This document shows positions 8,130-15,992 of a DNA stretch of 64,000 nt, in pieces. Numbering within the stretch: position 1 is the stretch's first letter; the number at the start of each line of letters is the position of its first letter. This DNA comes from Achromobacter sp. UMC46 (lineage in GTDB: Bacteria > Pseudomonadota > Gammaproteobacteria > Burkholderiales > Burkholderiaceae_B). The position numbers and the translations under genes were made by a program. The notes below the pieces were generated by a model. That model saw only the letters and a program-made list of their open reading frames with translations. It was not told where the DNA came from and searched no databases. The stretch is taken from contig NZ_LZZS01000006.1 in assembly GCF_014170335.1 (NCBI RefSeq), forward strand, positions 141,544 to 205,543. The letters are read 5' to 3'.

Positions 8130-9665
8130 CTACATCACCGCGCCCAACGCCCACGGCACGAATTCGTTCTGGCCGTAGCCATGTTCTTCGCTGCGCGTGC
8201 GCCGGCCCGACGCCGTCTGCAGCATCAGCTGGAAGATCCGCTCGCCCATTTGCGCCACGCTTTGCGCCCCGTCCACGACCTCGCCGCAATTGATGTCGAT
8301 GTCGTCCGACTGGCGCTGCCACAGCGCCGTGTTGGTCGACAGCTTCAGGGACGGCGCGGGCGCGCAGCCGTAGGCCGAGCCGCGCCCCGTGGTGAAGCAG
8401 ATCAGGTTCGCGCCGCCCGCCACCTGCCCGGTGGCCGACACGGGGTCGTAGCCCGGCGTGTCCATGAACACCAGCCCTCGCGTGCGCACGGGCTCGGCGT
8501 ATTCGAATACGTCGGTCAGGTTGGTGGTGCCGCTCTTGGCGATCGCGCCCAGCGATTTTTCCAGAATGGTGGTCAAGCCGCCCGCCTTGTTGCCGGCCGA
8601 CGGGTTGTTGTCCATTTCCGCGTCGTTGCGGGCGCAGTAGTCTTCCCACCAGCGCACGCGGGCCAGCAGCTTGTCGGCCACGGCCGGCGTTTCGGCCCGG
8701 CGCGTCAGCAGGTGTTCACCGCCATAGATCTCGGGCGTTTCCGACAGAATCGCCGTGCCGCCGTGGCGCACCAGCAAGTCCACCGCCGCCCCCAGCGCCG
8801 GGTTGGCGCTGATGCCCGAATAGCCGTCCGATCCGCCGCATTGCAGCCCCACGGTCAGATGGCTGGCCGCCACAGGCTGGCGGCGCACCTGATTGGCTTG
8901 CTCAAGCATGCGTTCGACCAGCTCGATGCCGCGCGCCACCGTCTTGCGCGTGCCGCCCGTGTCCTGGATGTTGAAGGTGTGCAGCAGGCCGCTTTCGCGC
9001 AGGCCCTCTTGCTCCATCAGGCCGCCGATCTGGTTGGTCTCGCACCCCAGGCCCACCACCATCAGCCCGCCGAAATTGGCATGGCGCGCATAGCCGCCCA
9101 GCGTGCGCCGAAGCACCCGCAACGGTTCGCCTTCGCTGCCGGTGGCGCAGCCCGCGCCGTGGGTCAGCGCCACCACGCCGTCCACGCCCGGACAGGACGC
9201 CAGCGCTTCCGGGTGGATGTCTCGGCGGAAATGGTCGGCGATGGCGCGCGCCACCGTGGCCGAACAGTTCACGCTGGTCAGGATGCCGATGTAGTTGCGC
9301 GTGGCCACGCGGCCGTCGGCGCGCACGATGCCGTCGAAGGTGGCCGGTTGCGCCACGTAGTCCGTGGCGTGCGCGCCCTGCCCCACCGCGTAGTCGCGCT
9401 CGAACTCGGAGAACTCCAGGTTCTGCGTGTGCACGTGCTGGCCGGGCGCGATATCCTGCCGCGCCACGCCGATGATCTGGTTGTAGCGGCGCACCGGCTG
9501 GCCCGCCGCGATGGCGCGCACGGCCACCTTGTGCCCGGGCGGCACCAGGCCCAGCACCGTCACCCCTTCGCTTTCCAGCCGCGTGCCGCTGACCAGCTGG
9601 CGCCTGGCGATCACGACGTTGTCCGCCGGGTGGATGCGTATCACTGCCGTGTCGTTCTGGGACAT
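8130..9665 (-). CDS. UxaA-family altronate/galactarate dehydratase
   Basis: A 511-residue full-length protein with both halves of the UxaA/GarD family: an N-terminal SAF-like domain (about residues 1-95, including GHKVAVRAIAAGQPVRRYNQ) and a C-terminal catalytic domain with GIVRADGRVATRNYIGI, the HGAGCATG cysteine block and GLQCGGSDGYSGISANPALG. These enzymes dehydrate aldonates or aldarates (altronate, galactarate and some other sugar acids) to 2-keto-3-deoxy acids using iron. It lies 39 bp downstream of the FAH hydrolase gene in the TRAP operon. The usual follow-on kinase and KDPG aldolase are absent here, which argues against the classical E. coli altronate route. Confidence 0.88.
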   Translation of the reverse strand: MSQNDTAVIRIHPADNVVIARRQLVSGTRLESEGVTVLGLVPPGHKVAVRAIAAGQPVRRYNQIIGVARQDIAPGQHVHTQNLEFSEFERDYAVGQGAHATDYVAQPATFDGIVRADGRVATRNYIGILTSVNCSATVARAIADHFRRDIHPEALASCPGVDGVVALTHGAGCATGSEGEPLRVLRRTLGGYARHANFGGLMVVGLGCETNQIGGLMEQEGLRESGLLHTFNIQDTGGTRKTVARGIELVERMLEQANQVRRQPVAASHLTVGLQCGGSDGYSGISANPALGAAVDLLVRHGGTAILSETPEIYGGEHLLTRRAETPAVADKLLARVRWWEDYCARNDAEMDNNPSAGNKAGGLTTILEKSLGAIAKSGTTNLTDVFEYAEPVRTRGLVFMDTPGYDPVSATGQVAGGANLICFTTGRGSAYGCAPAPSLKLSTNTALWQRQSDDIDINCGEVVDGAQSVAQMGERIFQLMLQTASGRRTRSEEHGYGQNEFVPWALGAVM

Positions 9666-9704
9666 GAGGACTCCGGAAAGTAAGGGGTACGGACTACCGG
9701 GCGT

Positions 9705-10571
9705 TCACCCGTCGATCAAAGCAGGATCCCAGGCATGGACGCGCTGGCGCTGTTCGCCCAGGCCGGCGATGCCCAGCTTGATCTCGTCGCCGGCCTTCAG
9801 GTAGACGGGCGCGGGCTTCTGGCCCATGCCCACGCCCGGCGGCGTGCCGGTGCTGATCAGGTCGCCCGGATACAGCGTCATGAAGCGGCTGACGTAGGCC
9901 ACCAGCTGCGCCACGCCGAACACCATCGTGCGCGTGCTGCCGTTCTGGTAGCGCTTGCCGTTCACCTCCAGCCACATCTCCAGGTCTTGCGGGTTCGGGA
10001 CCTCGTCGGCGGTGGCCAGCCACGGGCCGATGGGGCCGAAGGTGTCGCAGCCCTTGCCCTTGTCCCACGTGCCGCCGCGTTCGATCTGGTATTCGCGTTC
10101 GGACACGTCGTTCACGACGCAATAGCCCGCCACGTGCTTCATGGCGTCGGCTTCGCTGACGTAACGCGCCTTCTCACCGATCACCACGCCCAGTTCGACC
10201 TCCCAGTCGGTCTTGACCGAGTCCTGCGGCAGTACGACGGGGTCGTTGGGGCCGACGACGGCGGACGTGGGCTTCATGAAGATGACCGGTTCGGCCGGCA
10301 CGGCCAAACCGGATTCGGCGGCGTGGTCGGCGTAGTTCAAGCCGATGCAGATGAACTTGCCCATGCCGCTCCAGGGCGGCGCCACGCGGCCCGGGTCGGC
10401 CACCAGCGGCAGCGTGGACGGGTCCAGCGCACGCAGTTCGGCCAAGCGGGCGCGCCCCAGCGTCTGCGCGGTGATGTCGGGCAGCACGCCGGACAGGTCG
10501 CGCACCTTGCCCTGGGCATCGATCAGGCCGGGCTTTTCGGCGCCCTTGGCGCCATAGCGCATCAGTTTCAT
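9705..10571 (-). CDS. Fumarylacetoacetate-hydrolase-family protein, likely 2,4-diketo-3-deoxy-sugar-acid hydrolase
   Basis: A 288-residue FAH-superfamily enzyme. The catalytic domain begins at about residue 78 (FICIGLNYADHAAESG), then VIFMKPTSAVVGPNDPVVLP, the metal-binding WEVELGVVIG and the TGTPPGVGMGQKP block near residue 235. Enzymes of this size and motif pattern hydrolyse 2,4-diketo-3-deoxy-L-fuconate in the non-phosphorylative L-fucose pathway, giving pyruvate and a 2-hydroxy acid; others are ureidoglycolate lyases or 5-oxopent-3-ene-1,2,5-tricarboxylate decarboxylases. The SDR encoded 34 bp upstream resembles the dehydrogenase of that same pathway, which favours the diketo-hydrolase reading. 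Confidence 0.82.
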   Translation of the reverse strand: MKLMRYGAKGAEKPGLIDAQGKVRDLSGVLPDITAQTLGRARLAELRALDPSTLPLVADPGRVAPPWSGMGKFICIGLNYADHAAESGLAVPAEPVIFMKPTSAVVGPNDPVVLPQDSVKTDWEVELGVVIGEKARYVSEADAMKHVAGYCVVNDVSEREYQIERGGTWDKGKGCDTFGPIGPWLATADEVPNPQDLEMWLEVNGKRYQNGSTRTMVFGVAQLVAYVSRFMTLYPGDLISTGTPPGVGMGQKPAPVYLKAGDEIKLGIAGLGEQRQRVHAWDPALIDG

Positions 10572-10605
10572 AGCAGGTTCCTTGTTGCAGGTGGGGAGTA
10601 AGCGT

Positions 10606-11352
10606 TCAGTTGGACCAGCCGCCGTCGATCACCTGGGCGGTGCCGGTCGTGAAGGCGGATTCGTCGCTGGCAAGATACACCGCCAGCGCGGCGATTTCAG
10701 AGGTGCGCCCGATACGGCCCATCGGCTGGCGCGCCGTGAACGCGGCTTCCACCGCCGCGATGGATTGGCCGCTGGCCTGCGCCTGCGCTTCGATCCGCTG
10801 CCGCAGCGACGGCGACTCCACCGTGCCCGGGCAGATCGCATTGCAGCGGATGCCCTGGGCCACGAAGTCGGCCGCGACCGCCTTGGTCAAGCCGATCACC
10901 GCCGCCTTGGTCGCGCCGTAGGCGCAGCGGTTCGGCGCCCCTTTTATGCTGCCCGCCACCGACGCCATGTTGACGATGGACCCCGCCCCGCGCGCCAGCA
11001 TGCCGGGCAGGCAGGCGCGGATCAGGCGATACATGGACCGCACATTCAGGTTGAACGAAAAGTCCCAGGCGTCTTCATCGCAATCCAGGATGGTGCCGGC
11101 GTGCACGAAGCCCGCGCCGTTGAACAGCACACCGACCGGGCCCGCGCCTTCCACCAGCGCCAGGATGGCGCGCCCGTCCGTCACGTCCAGCACCTGGGTG
11201 CGGCAGCCGGACATCGTCCGCAGCGCCTCCGCGTTGATGTCCACGGCCAGCACGTCGGCGCCTTCACGCGCATACGCTTCGGCCACGGCGCGGCCGATAC
11301 CCTGGCCCGCGGCCGTCACAAGCGCGGTCTTGCCTTGCAGTCTTCCCGACAT
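10606..11352 (-). CDS. SDR dehydrogenase, probable 2-keto-3-deoxy-L-fuconate-type 4-dehydrogenase
   Basis: A 248-residue classical short-chain dehydrogenase. The nucleotide loop reads TAAGQGIG (alanine where many SDRs have glycine), followed by DINAE for NAD specificity, the DVLFN/NGAGFVH-like block, the catalytic serine in NMASVAGS, and the YGATK tyrosine-lysine pair. The whole sequence is very like the DHRS6/BDH2 group and the bacterial 2-keto-3-deoxy-L-fuconate dehydrogenase of Xanthomonas. It would oxidise C4 of a 2-keto-3-deoxy acid to a 2,4-diketo acid for the neighbouring FAH hydrolase. It follows DctM by 13 bp and is clearly in its operon. Confidence 0.88.
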   Translation of the reverse strand: MSGRLQGKTALVTAAGQGIGRAVAEAYAREGADVLAVDINAEALRTMSGCRTQVLDVTDGRAILALVEGAGPVGVLFNGAGFVHAGTILDCDEDAWDFSFNLNVRSMYRLIRACLPGMLARGAGSIVNMASVAGSIKGAPNRCAYGATKAAVIGLTKAVAADFVAQGIRCNAICPGTVESPSLRQRIEAQAQASGQSIAAVEAAFTARQPMGRIGRTSEIAALAVYLASDESAFTTGTAQVIDGGWSN

Positions 11353-11365
11353 GGAATTGCTCCTG

Positions 11366-12775
11366 TTATTTGCCGGCCATGCCCATCGCGGTAGGCAGCC
11401 ACAGCGTGATCTGGGGGATGTAGGTGATGGCGATCAGGGCCACGAACAGCGGCACCAGCCACGGCAGGATGGCCATCGTGGTGCGCTCGACCGACAGCCG
11501 CGCCACGCGGGCCAGCACGAACAGCACCATGCCCATCGGTGGATGCAGCAGTCCGATCATCAGATTCAGCGTCATGATCAGCCCGAAGTGGATCGGGTCG
11601 ATGCCCAGCTTCAGCACGATGGGCAGCAGGATCGGCACCAGGATCGTGATGGCGGCGATGGTGTCGATGAAGCAGCCGACGATCAGGATCAGCACGTTGG
11701 CCATCAGCAGGAACACCCACTTGTTCTGCGTCACGCTCAGGATGGCGTCGGTCAGCGTCTGCGCGGCCTGTGTGGTCGTCAGCAACCAGGCGAAGACGGA
11801 CGCCGCCGTCACGATGAACAACACCGACGCGGTCGTCTCGATGGTGTCGAACGTGGCCTTGGCCAAGGTCTTGAACGTCATCGAACGGTAGCGCACCAGC
11901 CCCAGGAACAGCGCCCAGATCACCGCGGCCACGGCGGCCTCGGTGGGGGTGAACCAGCCCAGCGTCATGCCCCCGATCAGGATCACCGGTGCCATCAACG
12001 CCATGACAGCCGAAAAATTGAAGCGCCAATCCAGCGCCAGCAAGGCGACGAACGCGATGCCGGTCGCCACGTTGGGCGACACGCCCGCCAACGTCATCAA
12101 CCAGATCGACAGCGGAAACGACAGCACGATCAGCACTTCCAGGCCCGCGCCGCCCAGCCGCTTCCAGTTGAAGGCCACGTCGCCGCCCCAGTTGTTGCGG
12201 CGGGCGTAATAGGCCACGGTCAGCATCATCAGTATCGTCAGCACGGCGCCCGGCAGCAGCCCCGCCAGGAACAGCGAACCGATCGACACGTTGGCCATCA
12301 TGCCGTAGATCACGAACGGCAGCGACGGCGGGATGATGGGCCCCAGCGTTGCCGACGCGGCAGTGACGCCCACGGCGAATTCGGTCTCGTAGCCATGGTC
12401 TTTCATGGCCTTGATCTCGATGGTGCCCAGGCCCGCGGCGTCCGCGATCGCGGTGCCCGACATGCCGGCGAACACCACGGAGCCGATGATGTTCACCTGC
12501 CCCAGCCCGCCGCGCATCCAGCCCACCAGCGCCACCGCGAAGTTGTAGATGCGGCCGGTGATGCCGGCGATGTTCATCAGGTTGCCGGCCAGGATGAAGA
12601 ACGGCACGGCCAGCAGCGGAAACGACTCCACGCCCGCGATCATGCGCTGCGCGACCACCACGTCCGGCACGCTGCCCGATATCAGGACGAACAGCAGCGA
12701 CGCGCCCGCCATGGACACCGCCACCGGCAGGCCCAGGATCATCAACAGCAGAAAGGTTCCAATCAGGGTGCCCAT
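11366..12775 (-). CDS. dctM: TRAP transporter large permease DctM
   Basis: A 469-residue inner-membrane protein with about 12 hydrophobic segments. The FPLLAVPFFILAGNLMNIAGIT region near residue 50, SGTAIADAAGLGTIEIKAM near residue 100 and GPIIPPSLPFVIYG near 140 are DctM-family hallmarks; the second half repeats the pattern around GWFTPTEAAVAAVIWALFLG. ATG at 12775 follows an AGGAGC site. It carries the sodium-coupled translocation path for the substrate captured by the DctP protein. Confidence 0.93.
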   Translation of the reverse strand: MGTLIGTFLLLMILGLPVAVSMAGASLLFVLISGSVPDVVVAQRMIAGVESFPLLAVPFFILAGNLMNIAGITGRIYNFAVALVGWMRGGLGQVNIIGSVVFAGMSGTAIADAAGLGTIEIKAMKDHGYETEFAVGVTAASATLGPIIPPSLPFVIYGMMANVSIGSLFLAGLLPGAVLTILMMLTVAYYARRNNWGGDVAFNWKRLGGAGLEVLIVLSFPLSIWLMTLAGVSPNVATGIAFVALLALDWRFNFSAVMALMAPVILIGGMTLGWFTPTEAAVAAVIWALFLGLVRYRSMTFKTLAKATFDTIETTASVLFIVTAASVFAWLLTTTQAAQTLTDAILSVTQNKWVFLLMANVLILIVGCFIDTIAAITILVPILLPIVLKLGIDPIHFGLIMTLNLMIGLLHPPMGMVLFVLARVARLSVERTTMAILPWLVPLFVALIAITYIPQITLWLPTAMGMAGK

Positions 12776-12831
12776 GTCTTGCTCCTGGAAAGGCACTGCG
12801 GATTCGTATGCATTGCGACGCGGCGCGCCGG

Positions 12832-13476
12832 TCAGTCCAGCGACTCGTAGGCCGCCGGGTTCTCCAGGATCGAATAGCCCTGCCGCCAGTTCTGCACGGA
12901 CACTTGCAGCGACCGCACAAACATCATGACGAAGCCCGCCAGGGCGACCCAATAGACATAGGACTTGTTCCAGAACAGCGTGGTCATGGGTTCGTCGCCC
13001 ACCAGCACGATGTAGCGGTAGGTCAGCCACACGGCATAGCCGAAGAAGGCCGTGCGCAAGATGTCGATCACGGTGGACAGCACGCGGCCCACCCGCTTGG
13101 GCAGGTAGCGGTACAGGAAATCCACCTGGATGTGGCGGCAGGCCCGCACGCACATCGCGGCACCCAGGAACACCACGCCGATCAGGCAATACACCGCCAG
13201 CTCTTCAGTCCAGGCATAGGAGTCGTTCAGCACGTAGCGGGAAAAGAACTGCAGGAAGACCAGCATCGCCATGGTCCAGAAAATCCCCAGGCAGATCCAG
13301 TCTTCGGGCTGATAGCCGGCCAAGCTGACTTCATGCTGGTCGGCCTCTTCGAAACTATGGACGATCTCGTCCACGGACGCCTGGTGCGGGCCTGGTTTCG
13401 ATGAGGCATGGCCGGAGGCCGGGCCCGGTCCGTGGCTGACGGCCGCCATCGGCGCCGCCTTCGCGTTCAAGTGCAT
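12832..13476 (-). CDS. dctQ: TRAP transporter small permease DctQ
   Basis: A 214-residue protein with four predicted membrane helices after a polar N-terminal stretch of about 55 residues. The block FFSRYVLNDSYAWTEELAVY near residue 78 is the DctQ signature, followed by HIQVDFLYRYLP. The long Ala/Gly/Pro/His-rich N-terminal tail is not typical of all DctQ proteins. It lies between dctP and dctM and would bind DctM in the inner membrane. Confidence 0.9.
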   Translation of the reverse strand: MHLNAKAAPMAAVSHGPGPASGHASSKPGPHQASVDEIVHSFEEADQHEVSLAGYQPEDWICLGIFWTMAMLVFLQFFSRYVLNDSYAWTEELAVYCLIGVVFLGAAMCVRACRHIQVDFLYRYLPKRVGRVLSTVIDILRTAFFGYAVWLTYRYIVLVGDEPMTTLFWNKSYVYWVALAGFVMMFVRSLQVSVQNWRQGYSILENPAAYESLD

Positions 13477-13537
13477 GGATTTCCCCTGGTCGTAATCGGG
13501 TGTGGGGCGGCGGGCCGCGACGGCCCGCCCGCGCGGC

Positions 13538-14512
13538 CTACTTCACCGCCTGGATCTTCTCCCAATCCGATTTCAGGTAGCCGTATTGCTCGAACGGCAC
13601 CTTCTCCAGCACGGTCTTGCGGAAGTCTTCGACATTGACCTCGGCCACGTTCAGCCCGCGCTTCTTGAACACCTCGACCATCTTCTTTTCGCTGTCGGCC
13701 ACTTCAGAAGACGCCTTCTCCGCCGCCTGCTGCGCGACCTCCGAGAAGATCTTCTTGTCCTCGTCGGACAGGCTCTTCCACAGCTTGCCCGAGATGACCG
13801 TGTTCAAGTGGTCGACGATGTGGCCCGTCAGCACGATATTCTTCTGCACCTCGTAGAACTTCTTCGCCTCGATAGTGGTCAGCGGGTTTTCCTGCGCTTC
13901 CACCGTGCCGTTCTGCAAGGCCAGATAGACCTCGGCGAACGCGATGGGCGCCGTGTTGGCGCCACAGGCGCGCGGCATCGCCAGATAGGCCGCCACGTCC
14001 GGCACGCGGATCTTCATGCCCTTCATTTCAGAGCACTTGGTGAAGGCGCGGTTGGAAGTCGTCTGGCGCGTGCCGTAATAGGTGGTGGCGACGATGTGGT
14101 TGCCGCTCTTCTCGTCGTAGCCGCGCGTCAGCTCTTTGTAGATGTCGCTCTTGGTGTAGGCGATCAGGTGCTCGGGGTTGCGGAAGATGTAGGGGTAGTA
14201 CGTGACGCCGATGCGGGGAAAGCTCTTGGCGGCGAAGCTGGACCCGGAGATGATCATGTCCACCGTGCCGAGCGTCAGCCCCTGGTTGATGTCGTTTTCC
14301 TTGCCCAGCTGAGAGGCGGGGTAGACATCGATGTGATAGCGGCCGTTGGTGCGTTTCTCGATCTCTTGCGCCGCCCATACCGACGAGGTATGGAAGGGTT
14401 CGGAGGTCTCGTACACGTGCGCCCACTTCAGCTTGGTTTGCGCCAGCGCGCTGCCGCTGATGGTCAGCGCGACGGCGGCAAACAGCACTTTGATAGCGTT
14501 GCCTCGATTCAT
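13538..14512 (-). CDS. dctP: TRAP transporter substrate-binding protein DctP
   Basis: A 324-residue secreted binding protein: signal peptide MNRGNAIKVLFAAVALTIS with cleavage near ALA-Q, then KLKWAHVYETSEPFH, VYPASQLGKENDINQGLTLG and the ligand-arginine region MKGMKIRVPDVAAYLAMPRACG of the DctP/YiaO family. Members with this pattern bind sugar acids such as uronates and lyxonate/gulonate-like compounds. ATG at 14512 follows an AGGAGA site. It is the first gene of the operon, 126 bases behind the GntR regulator gene, so the main promoter probably lies in that gap. Confidence 0.92.
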   Translation of the reverse strand: MNRGNAIKVLFAAVALTISGSALAQTKLKWAHVYETSEPFHTSSVWAAQEIEKRTNGRYHIDVYPASQLGKENDINQGLTLGTVDMIISGSSFAAKSFPRIGVTYYPYIFRNPEHLIAYTKSDIYKELTRGYDEKSGNHIVATTYYGTRQTTSNRAFTKCSEMKGMKIRVPDVAAYLAMPRACGANTAPIAFAEVYLALQNGTVEAQENPLTTIEAKKFYEVQKNIVLTGHIVDHLNTVISGKLWKSLSDEDKKIFSEVAQQAAEKASSEVADSEKKMVEVFKKRGLNVAEVNVEDFRKTVLEKVPFEQYGYLKSDWEKIQAVK

Positions 14513-14570
14513 GATGTCTCCTCTCTCTGAGGTAGCGAGTCCGGCGAATGTCGTCACGCGCCGGCCCGCT

Positions 14571-14613
14571 TTATGTTTCACATGGGGATTCACATACAGG
14601 GTGCACCTTGGTA
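14571..14613 (-). promoter_or_regulatory. Candidate promoter/operator region of the TRAP operon
   Basis: On the - strand the heptamer ATGTGAA occurs twice, 12 bases apart, within a larger TATGT...ACATA dyad (14572-14596). Just upstream lie a GGTGCACC palindrome (14600-14607) and a TTGGTA half-site (14608-14613) like those recognised by uronate GntR regulators (UxuR/ExuR). The cluster sits in the 126-bp gap between the regulator gene and dctP. Which of these the FCD regulator uses cannot be decided here. Confidence 0.35.
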
Positions 14614-14638
14614 CAGCGGCTACGGCTTCCCGGAGGCG

Positions 14639-15373
14639 TCAAGACGCCGCCGGTTCTTTGCTATCGGCACGCAACGCGTCCGCCGCGGCCGGCCAACTGG
14701 CGGTCAAGCGGTCGAACGAGCAGGAAAGATGGTGATGCATGGCGGCCCGCGCGGCGTCCTCGTCTCCGGCCGCGATGGCGGCGATGACGCGGCGGTGCTC
14801 GGTGATGGCCTGGGCCCAGCTGTCCGGGTTCTCGAAGTAGTCGCCCAGCTTCACGGACAGGGGGTTGTGGCGCTCGTCGAACAGTTCGCCCACAACGCGC
14901 ACCAGGACGGCGTTGCCGGCCATTTCGGCCACGCGCAGATGGAACAACCGGTCGCCGCGGATGGGCACGCTGCCCGCCTGGGCCTCGTTTTCCATCGTGC
15001 CCATCGCTTCCAGCAGGCCGTCGACCAGCGCGGGCGCGGGGTTGCGGGCCGCCTGGGCGGCAAGTTCGCCTTCGATCGTCCAGCGGGCGCGGATGGTTTC
15101 CAGGGGGCTTTCGGCGGTCAGGCTGGCGCGCGGCGCGCCAGCCAGGCTTTGCACATACACGCCCGACCCCATGCGCACTTCCACCCAGCCTTCGACTTCC
15201 AGCGCGATCAGCGCTTCGCGCACCGACGGGCGGGACACGCCCAGCTTCAACGCCAGGTCGCGCTCGGGCGGCAGCCGGGCGCCGACCGGAAACTCGCCCG
15301 CCTCGATCAGCAGTCTGAGCTGGTCGGCGATCTGGCGATACAAGCGGCGCGGCTCGATGGTCTGGATCGGCAT
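14639..15373 (-). CDS. GntR/FCD-family transcriptional regulator
   Basis: A 244-residue regulator with an N-terminal winged helix-turn-helix (LYRQIADQLRLLIEAGEFPVG, then RLPPERDLALKLGVSRPSVREAL near residue 40) and a C-terminal FCD ligand domain. The FCD metal-site residues are visible as D-H in RGDRLFHLRVAEMAGN, a histidine in TEHRRVI and the HHHL near residue 220. ATG at 15373 opens the conserved GntR N-terminus; a longer in-frame start would run into the divergent dgkA promoter. Regulators of this type usually repress the adjacent sugar-acid operon until the ligand or its keto-deoxy derivative binds. Confidence 0.9.
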   Translation of the reverse strand: MPIQTIEPRRLYRQIADQLRLLIEAGEFPVGARLPPERDLALKLGVSRPSVREALIALEVEGWVEVRMGSGVYVQSLAGAPRASLTAESPLETIRARWTIEGELAAQAARNPAPALVDGLLEAMGTMENEAQAGSVPIRGDRLFHLRVAEMAGNAVLVRVVGELFDERHNPLSVKLGDYFENPDSWAQAITEHRRVIAAIAAGDEDAARAAMHHHLSCSFDRLTASWPAAADALRADSKEPAAS

Positions 15374-15400
15374 GGGGAGGTCGGGGGAAGTAACGCTGAA

Positions 15401-15423
15401 AAGGTAAAGTGGCCTTACCAATT
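15401..15423. promoter_or_regulatory. Candidate GntR autoregulatory dyad
   Basis: A GGTAA / TTACC inverted pair (15403-15407 and 15415-15419) separated by 7 bp lies 30 bp upstream of the regulator start. Read on the - strand the site begins AATTGGTAA, resembling uronate-regulator half-sites. It also lies upstream of dgkA. Only sequence symmetry supports it. Confidence 0.3.
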
Positions 15424-15546
15424 GACCAGAATCCTGCGCCTGCCGGCGCTCCGTCACAATTGGGGTTTGCCCATAGCCCGGCACCGCATCACGCGGGCAA
15501 CCCTTATCTGTTAAAAAGCCGCCACACCCGGCAATCTTCCGCATCC

Positions 15547-15945
15547 ATGACCTACGACCCGCAACACTCGCCCTTTAAAAGCACTGGCGGCCTGCGCCGC
15601 ATCCTGAATGCGCTGCGCTACTCCTGGCAGGGGCTGAAAGCGGCCGTCAAATATGAAGCCGCCTTCCGCCAGGAACTGGCGCTGGCCGTGCTGATGATCC
15701 CGGCCGCGTTCTTCCTGGGCCGGACCACGGTCGAAGTCTTTTTCCTGGTGGGCACCGTGATCATGGTGCTGGCGGCGGAATTGCTGAACTCCGCCATCGA
15801 AGCGCTGGCCGACGCGTTGTCCGTCGAACGCCACCCCCTCCTGGGCCGCGCCAAGGACCTGGGCAGCGCGGCGGTGATGCTGCTCTTGATCTTCGCCGGG
15901 GCGGTCTGGATCGGCGTGGCCATCAGCCGTTTCGTCATGCATTGA
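15547..15945 (+). CDS. dgkA: Diacylglycerol kinase DgkA
   Basis: A 132-residue membrane enzyme that phosphorylates diacylglycerol at the inner membrane, recycling lipid released during envelope synthesis. Three hydrophobic segments are present; the amphipathic start FKSTGGLRRILNALRYSWQGL, the catalytic E-A-FRQE run near residue 42 and ELLNSAIEALADALS (E. coli ENSAIEAVVD region) are clear. Length is close to the E. coli enzyme (122). It is divergent from the GntR regulator gene. No strong ribosome site is visible before the ATG. Confidence 0.95.
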   Translation: MTYDPQHSPFKSTGGLRRILNALRYSWQGLKAAVKYEAAFRQELALAVLMIPAAFFLGRTTVEVFFLVGTVIMVLAAELLNSAIEALADALSVERHPLLGRAKDLGSAAVMLLLIFAGAVWIGVAISRFVMH

Positions 15946-15992
15946 CACGGGCGGCATCCCACGGGGACGCGCCTGTCTTTATACTGGGAGCC

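Noticed and set aside
15942..15985. TTGACA and TATACT before ndh as a promoter
   Set aside because: Both hexamers are present, but the spacer is 32 bp, far beyond a working 16-18 bp.
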